From Synechococcus lacustris (lineage in GTDB: Bacteria; Cyanobacteriota; Cyanobacteriia; PCC-6307; Cyanobiaceae), in assembly GCA_903943975.1 (NCBI GenBank), contig CAJAQB010000001.1, forward strand, positions 1 through 64,000: a DNA stretch of 64,000 bases, written 5' to 3'. The translations under genes were made by a program, and so were the position numbers. Positions 60,365-64,000 of the stretch are shown one piece after another (within the stretch, counting starts at the first letter, position 1; the number at the start of each line of letters is the position of its first letter). The notes beneath the pieces are model-generated. The model ran no database searches. It worked only from the letters and a program-made list of their open reading frames with translations, and was not told the origin of the DNA.

Positions 60365-61786
60365 TCAGCCAGCGACTACATCGAGCTTGTCGACGGTGTC
60401 GAACTCAAACTTGATTTCCTTCCAGGTTTCCAGGGCGATCGCGAGCTCAGGGCTGGACTTGGCAGCAGCGGTGAGGATGTCGCGGCCTTCGCGCTCGATC
60501 TGACGACCGGCGTTGCGGGCTTCGACAACGGCCTCCAGGGCCACACGGTTGGCGGCGGCGCCGGCGGCTGAACCCCAGGGGTGGCCGTGGGTACCACCAC
60601 CGAATTGCAGCACGGAGTCGTCGCCAAAGATGGCCACCAGGGCGGGCATGTGCCACACGTGGATACCACCGGAGGCGACGGCAAACACGCCGGGCATCGC
60701 GCCCCAATCTTGGTCGAAGAAGTTACCGCGGCTGCGGTCTTCGGCCACAAACGATTCGCGCAGTTGATCCACGAAACCGAGGGTGGTTTGACGGTCGCCT
60801 TCCAGCTTGCCGACCACGGTGCCGGTGTGGAGGTGGTCACCACCGGAGAGACGCAGGCACTTGGCGAGCACCCGGAAGTGGATGCCGTGGCGGGGGTTGC
60901 GGTCGATCACAGCGTGCATGGCACGGTGGATGTGCAGCAGCATGCCGTTATCACGGCACCACTTGGCCAGACTGGTGTTGGCGGTGAAGCCACCGGTCAG
61001 GTAGTCGTGCATGATGATCGGCTGGCCCAGTTCCTTAGCGAACTCGGCGCGCTTGAACATCTCTTCAACGGTGGGAGCCGTGACGTTCAGGTAGTGGCCC
61101 TTGCGCTCACCGGTTTCTGCTTCGGCAGAACGGATGGCTTCAGCCACAAACTCAAAACGATTCTGCCAGCGCATGAAGGGCTGGGAGTTGATGTTTTCGT
61201 CATCCTTGGTGAAGTCAAGACCACCGCGGAGGCATTCGTACACAACCCGACCGTAGTTGCGGCCAGAGAGGCCAAGCTTCGGCTTGATGGTGCAACCCAG
61301 CAGGGGGCGACCGTACTTGTTCATCTTGTCGCGTTCGACCCGGATGCCGTTCGGAGGACCTTGGCAGGTCATCACGTAGGCGATCGGGAAGCGCACGTCT
61401 TCAAGACGCAGGCTACGCAGGGCCTTGAAGCCGAACACGTTGCCCACCAGCGAGGTGAGCACGTTGACGACGGAGCCTTCTTCAAAGAGCTCGATCGGAT
61501 AGGCAACGAAAGCGTAGAAGGCCTCGGAATCTCCGGGTACTTCTTCGATTTTGTAGGCGCGACCCTTGTAGTAGTCAAGGTCGGTGAGAAGCTCAGACCA
61601 GCAGGTGGACCAGGTGCCGGTGGAGGATTCAGCTGCTACAGCAGCTGCCACCTCTTCATTTGCAACACCTGCCTGGCCGACTACTTTGAAGACGGCGAGA
61701 AGATCTGTATCCCGGGGGGTGTAATCCGGGGTCCAGTACATGTGCCGGTATTCTTTGACACCAGCGTCGTACTTTTTTGCAGCCAT
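60365..61786 (-). CDS. rbcL: RuBisCO large subunit, Form IA
   Basis: [51 protein letters not shown]...[12 protein letters not shown]. Confidence 0.97.
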   Translation of the reverse strand: MAAKKYDAGVKEYRHMYWTPDYTPRDTDLLAVFKVVGQAGVANEEVAAAVAAESSTGTWSTCWSELLTDLDYYKGRAYKIEEVPGDSEAFYAFVAYPIELFEEGSVVNVLTSLVGNVFGFKALRSLRLEDVRFPIAYVMTCQGPPNGIRVERDKMNKYGRPLLGCTIKPKLGLSGRNYGRVVYECLRGGLDFTKDDENINSQPFMRWQNRFEFVAEAIRSAEAETGERKGHYLNVTAPTVEEMFKRAEFAKELGQPIIMHDYLTGGFTANTSLAKWCRDNGMLLHIHRAMHAVIDRNPRHGIHFRVLAKCLRLSGGDHLHTGTVVGKLEGDRQTTLGFVDQLRESFVAEDRSRGNFFDQDWGAMPGVFAVASGGIHVWHMPALVAIFGDDSVLQFGGGTHGHPWGSAAGAAANRVALEAVVEARNAGRQIEREGRDILTAAAKSSPELAIALETWKEIKFEFDTVDKLDVVAG

Positions 61787-62128
61787 TTCAGTTTCCTGAT
61801 AAGGATTGGGATCCGCTGCAACCTTGATCGGTCGGGACCGCTTCCGTCAAGAGCCAAAGGCCCCTGTTGGATCGTGGTATCTGAAGTTACAGATAAGCCA
61901 AGGTTATCAAATCCTGACATCCACGACCCCAGCCACCACCCGCCCCTGTGACAGCAAGGCATTTGCAAAAACGGGCGGGAGATCAGCTCCGCTTATGGCA
62001 GTGATCAGCTTTACTGTTCTAAGTCGAAGCGGCTCCGTAGTGCAGGCAACCTCCGGTTTTTTCAGCAGTCGTCCAGCGATTCCAAAGACAAGGGGAAGCG
62101 CTGGGCCACCGCCGCCCAGCCCTACTAG

Positions 62129-63472
<1,344 letters not shown>

Positions 63473-63522
63473 ATACCCCTAGCCCCCCCTTCCCCACCGC
63501 CCCTTCCCATGGAACTAGCCCT

Positions 63523-64000
63523 TTGGAACTAACCCTCTGGACCTACGAAGGCCCCCCCCATGTGGGCGCCATGCGAATCGCCGCCTCAATGGAAGGCGTG
63601 CACTACGTGCTCCATGCCCCCCAGGGGGACACCTACGCCGACCTGCTGTTCACGATGATTGAGCGGCGCAACAAGCGTCCACCGGTCACCTACACCAGCT
63701 TCCAGGCCAGGGATCTCGGCGGCGACACCGCTGATTTGGTGAAGCGTTCCATAACTGATGCGGTGGAACGCTTCCAGCCCCAGGCCCTGCTGGTGGGTGA
63801 AAGCTGCACCGCTGAACTGATCCAAGACCAACCCGGCACCCTGGCCCAGGGCATGGGCTTCAAGCTGCCGATCGTGAACCTGGAACTACCGGCCTATTCC
63901 AAAAAGGAAAACTGGGGCGCCGCCGAAACCTTTTATCAACTCTGTCGCACCCTGCTTAAGGGCCAGATACCAGCCCCCGGCAGCGCCAAACCCAGCCCCC
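63523..64000 (+). CDS. chlB: Light-independent protochlorophyllide reductase subunit B (partial, runs off window)
   Basis: TTG start: (M)[104 protein letters not shown]. Confidence 0.93.
   Translation, partial: MELTLWTYEGPPHVGAMRIAASMEGVHYVLHAPQGDTYADLLFTMIERRNKRPPVTYTSFQARDLGGDTADLVKRSITDAVERFQPQALLVGESCTAELIQDQPGTLAQGMGFKLPIVNLELPAYSKKENWGAAETFYQLCRTLLKGQIPAPGSAKPSP

Noticed and set aside
60581-61951. 456-aa plus-strand ORF antisense to rbcL
   Set aside because: Lies opposite the strongly supported rbcL; long antisense frames are expected in GC-rich coding DNA and the translation has no recognisable domain.

Overview
The window comes from an alpha-type picocyanobacterium (Cyanobium/Synechococcus-like). 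The lineage call rests on the Form IA RbcL/RbcS, chlN/chlB and the overall gene content. It has four parts. (1) 0.7-7.7 kb is a compact cassette of three UbiD-family decarboxylases, a UbiX prenyltransferase and a PrpF-family isomerase. It sits between a 5'-truncated nucleotidyltransferase and a 3' remnant of an Excalibur-domain gene, which suggests a horizontally acquired catabolic island. (2) 8-23 kb is an accessory 'graveyard'. It holds toxin-antitoxin modules and decayed type I and Eco57I-like RM genes, several of which appear to have lost their catalytic middle. It also holds duplicated 3' ends of an ArdC/zincin-like gene, a dispersed ~20-bp motif, and two divergent AroE-like paralogues. 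(3) 23.8-31 kb is mostly housekeeping (gloB, hisG, ABC exporter) plus a clear guanidine-I riboswitch. The ureohydrolase gene after the riboswitch is fused by an apparent deletion to a truncated GlnT-type glutamine synthetase. (4) 31-53.6 kb is a complete-looking nif/mod island (cnfR, fdx, fdxB, mop, modBC, modA, nifO/T/Z/V/K/D/H/U/S/B, nifE/N/X, DUF269, DUF683-like, nifW, hesA, hesB, ThiS/MoaD-like). After it come an NCS2 permease, htrA, dnaA, a beta-carbonic anhydrase with rbcS-rbcL lacking adjacent carboxysome shell genes, and chlN-chlB. No CRISPR array, tRNA, rRNA or intact transposase was recognised. All calls come from reading the supplied translations and the DNA. No database search was run.
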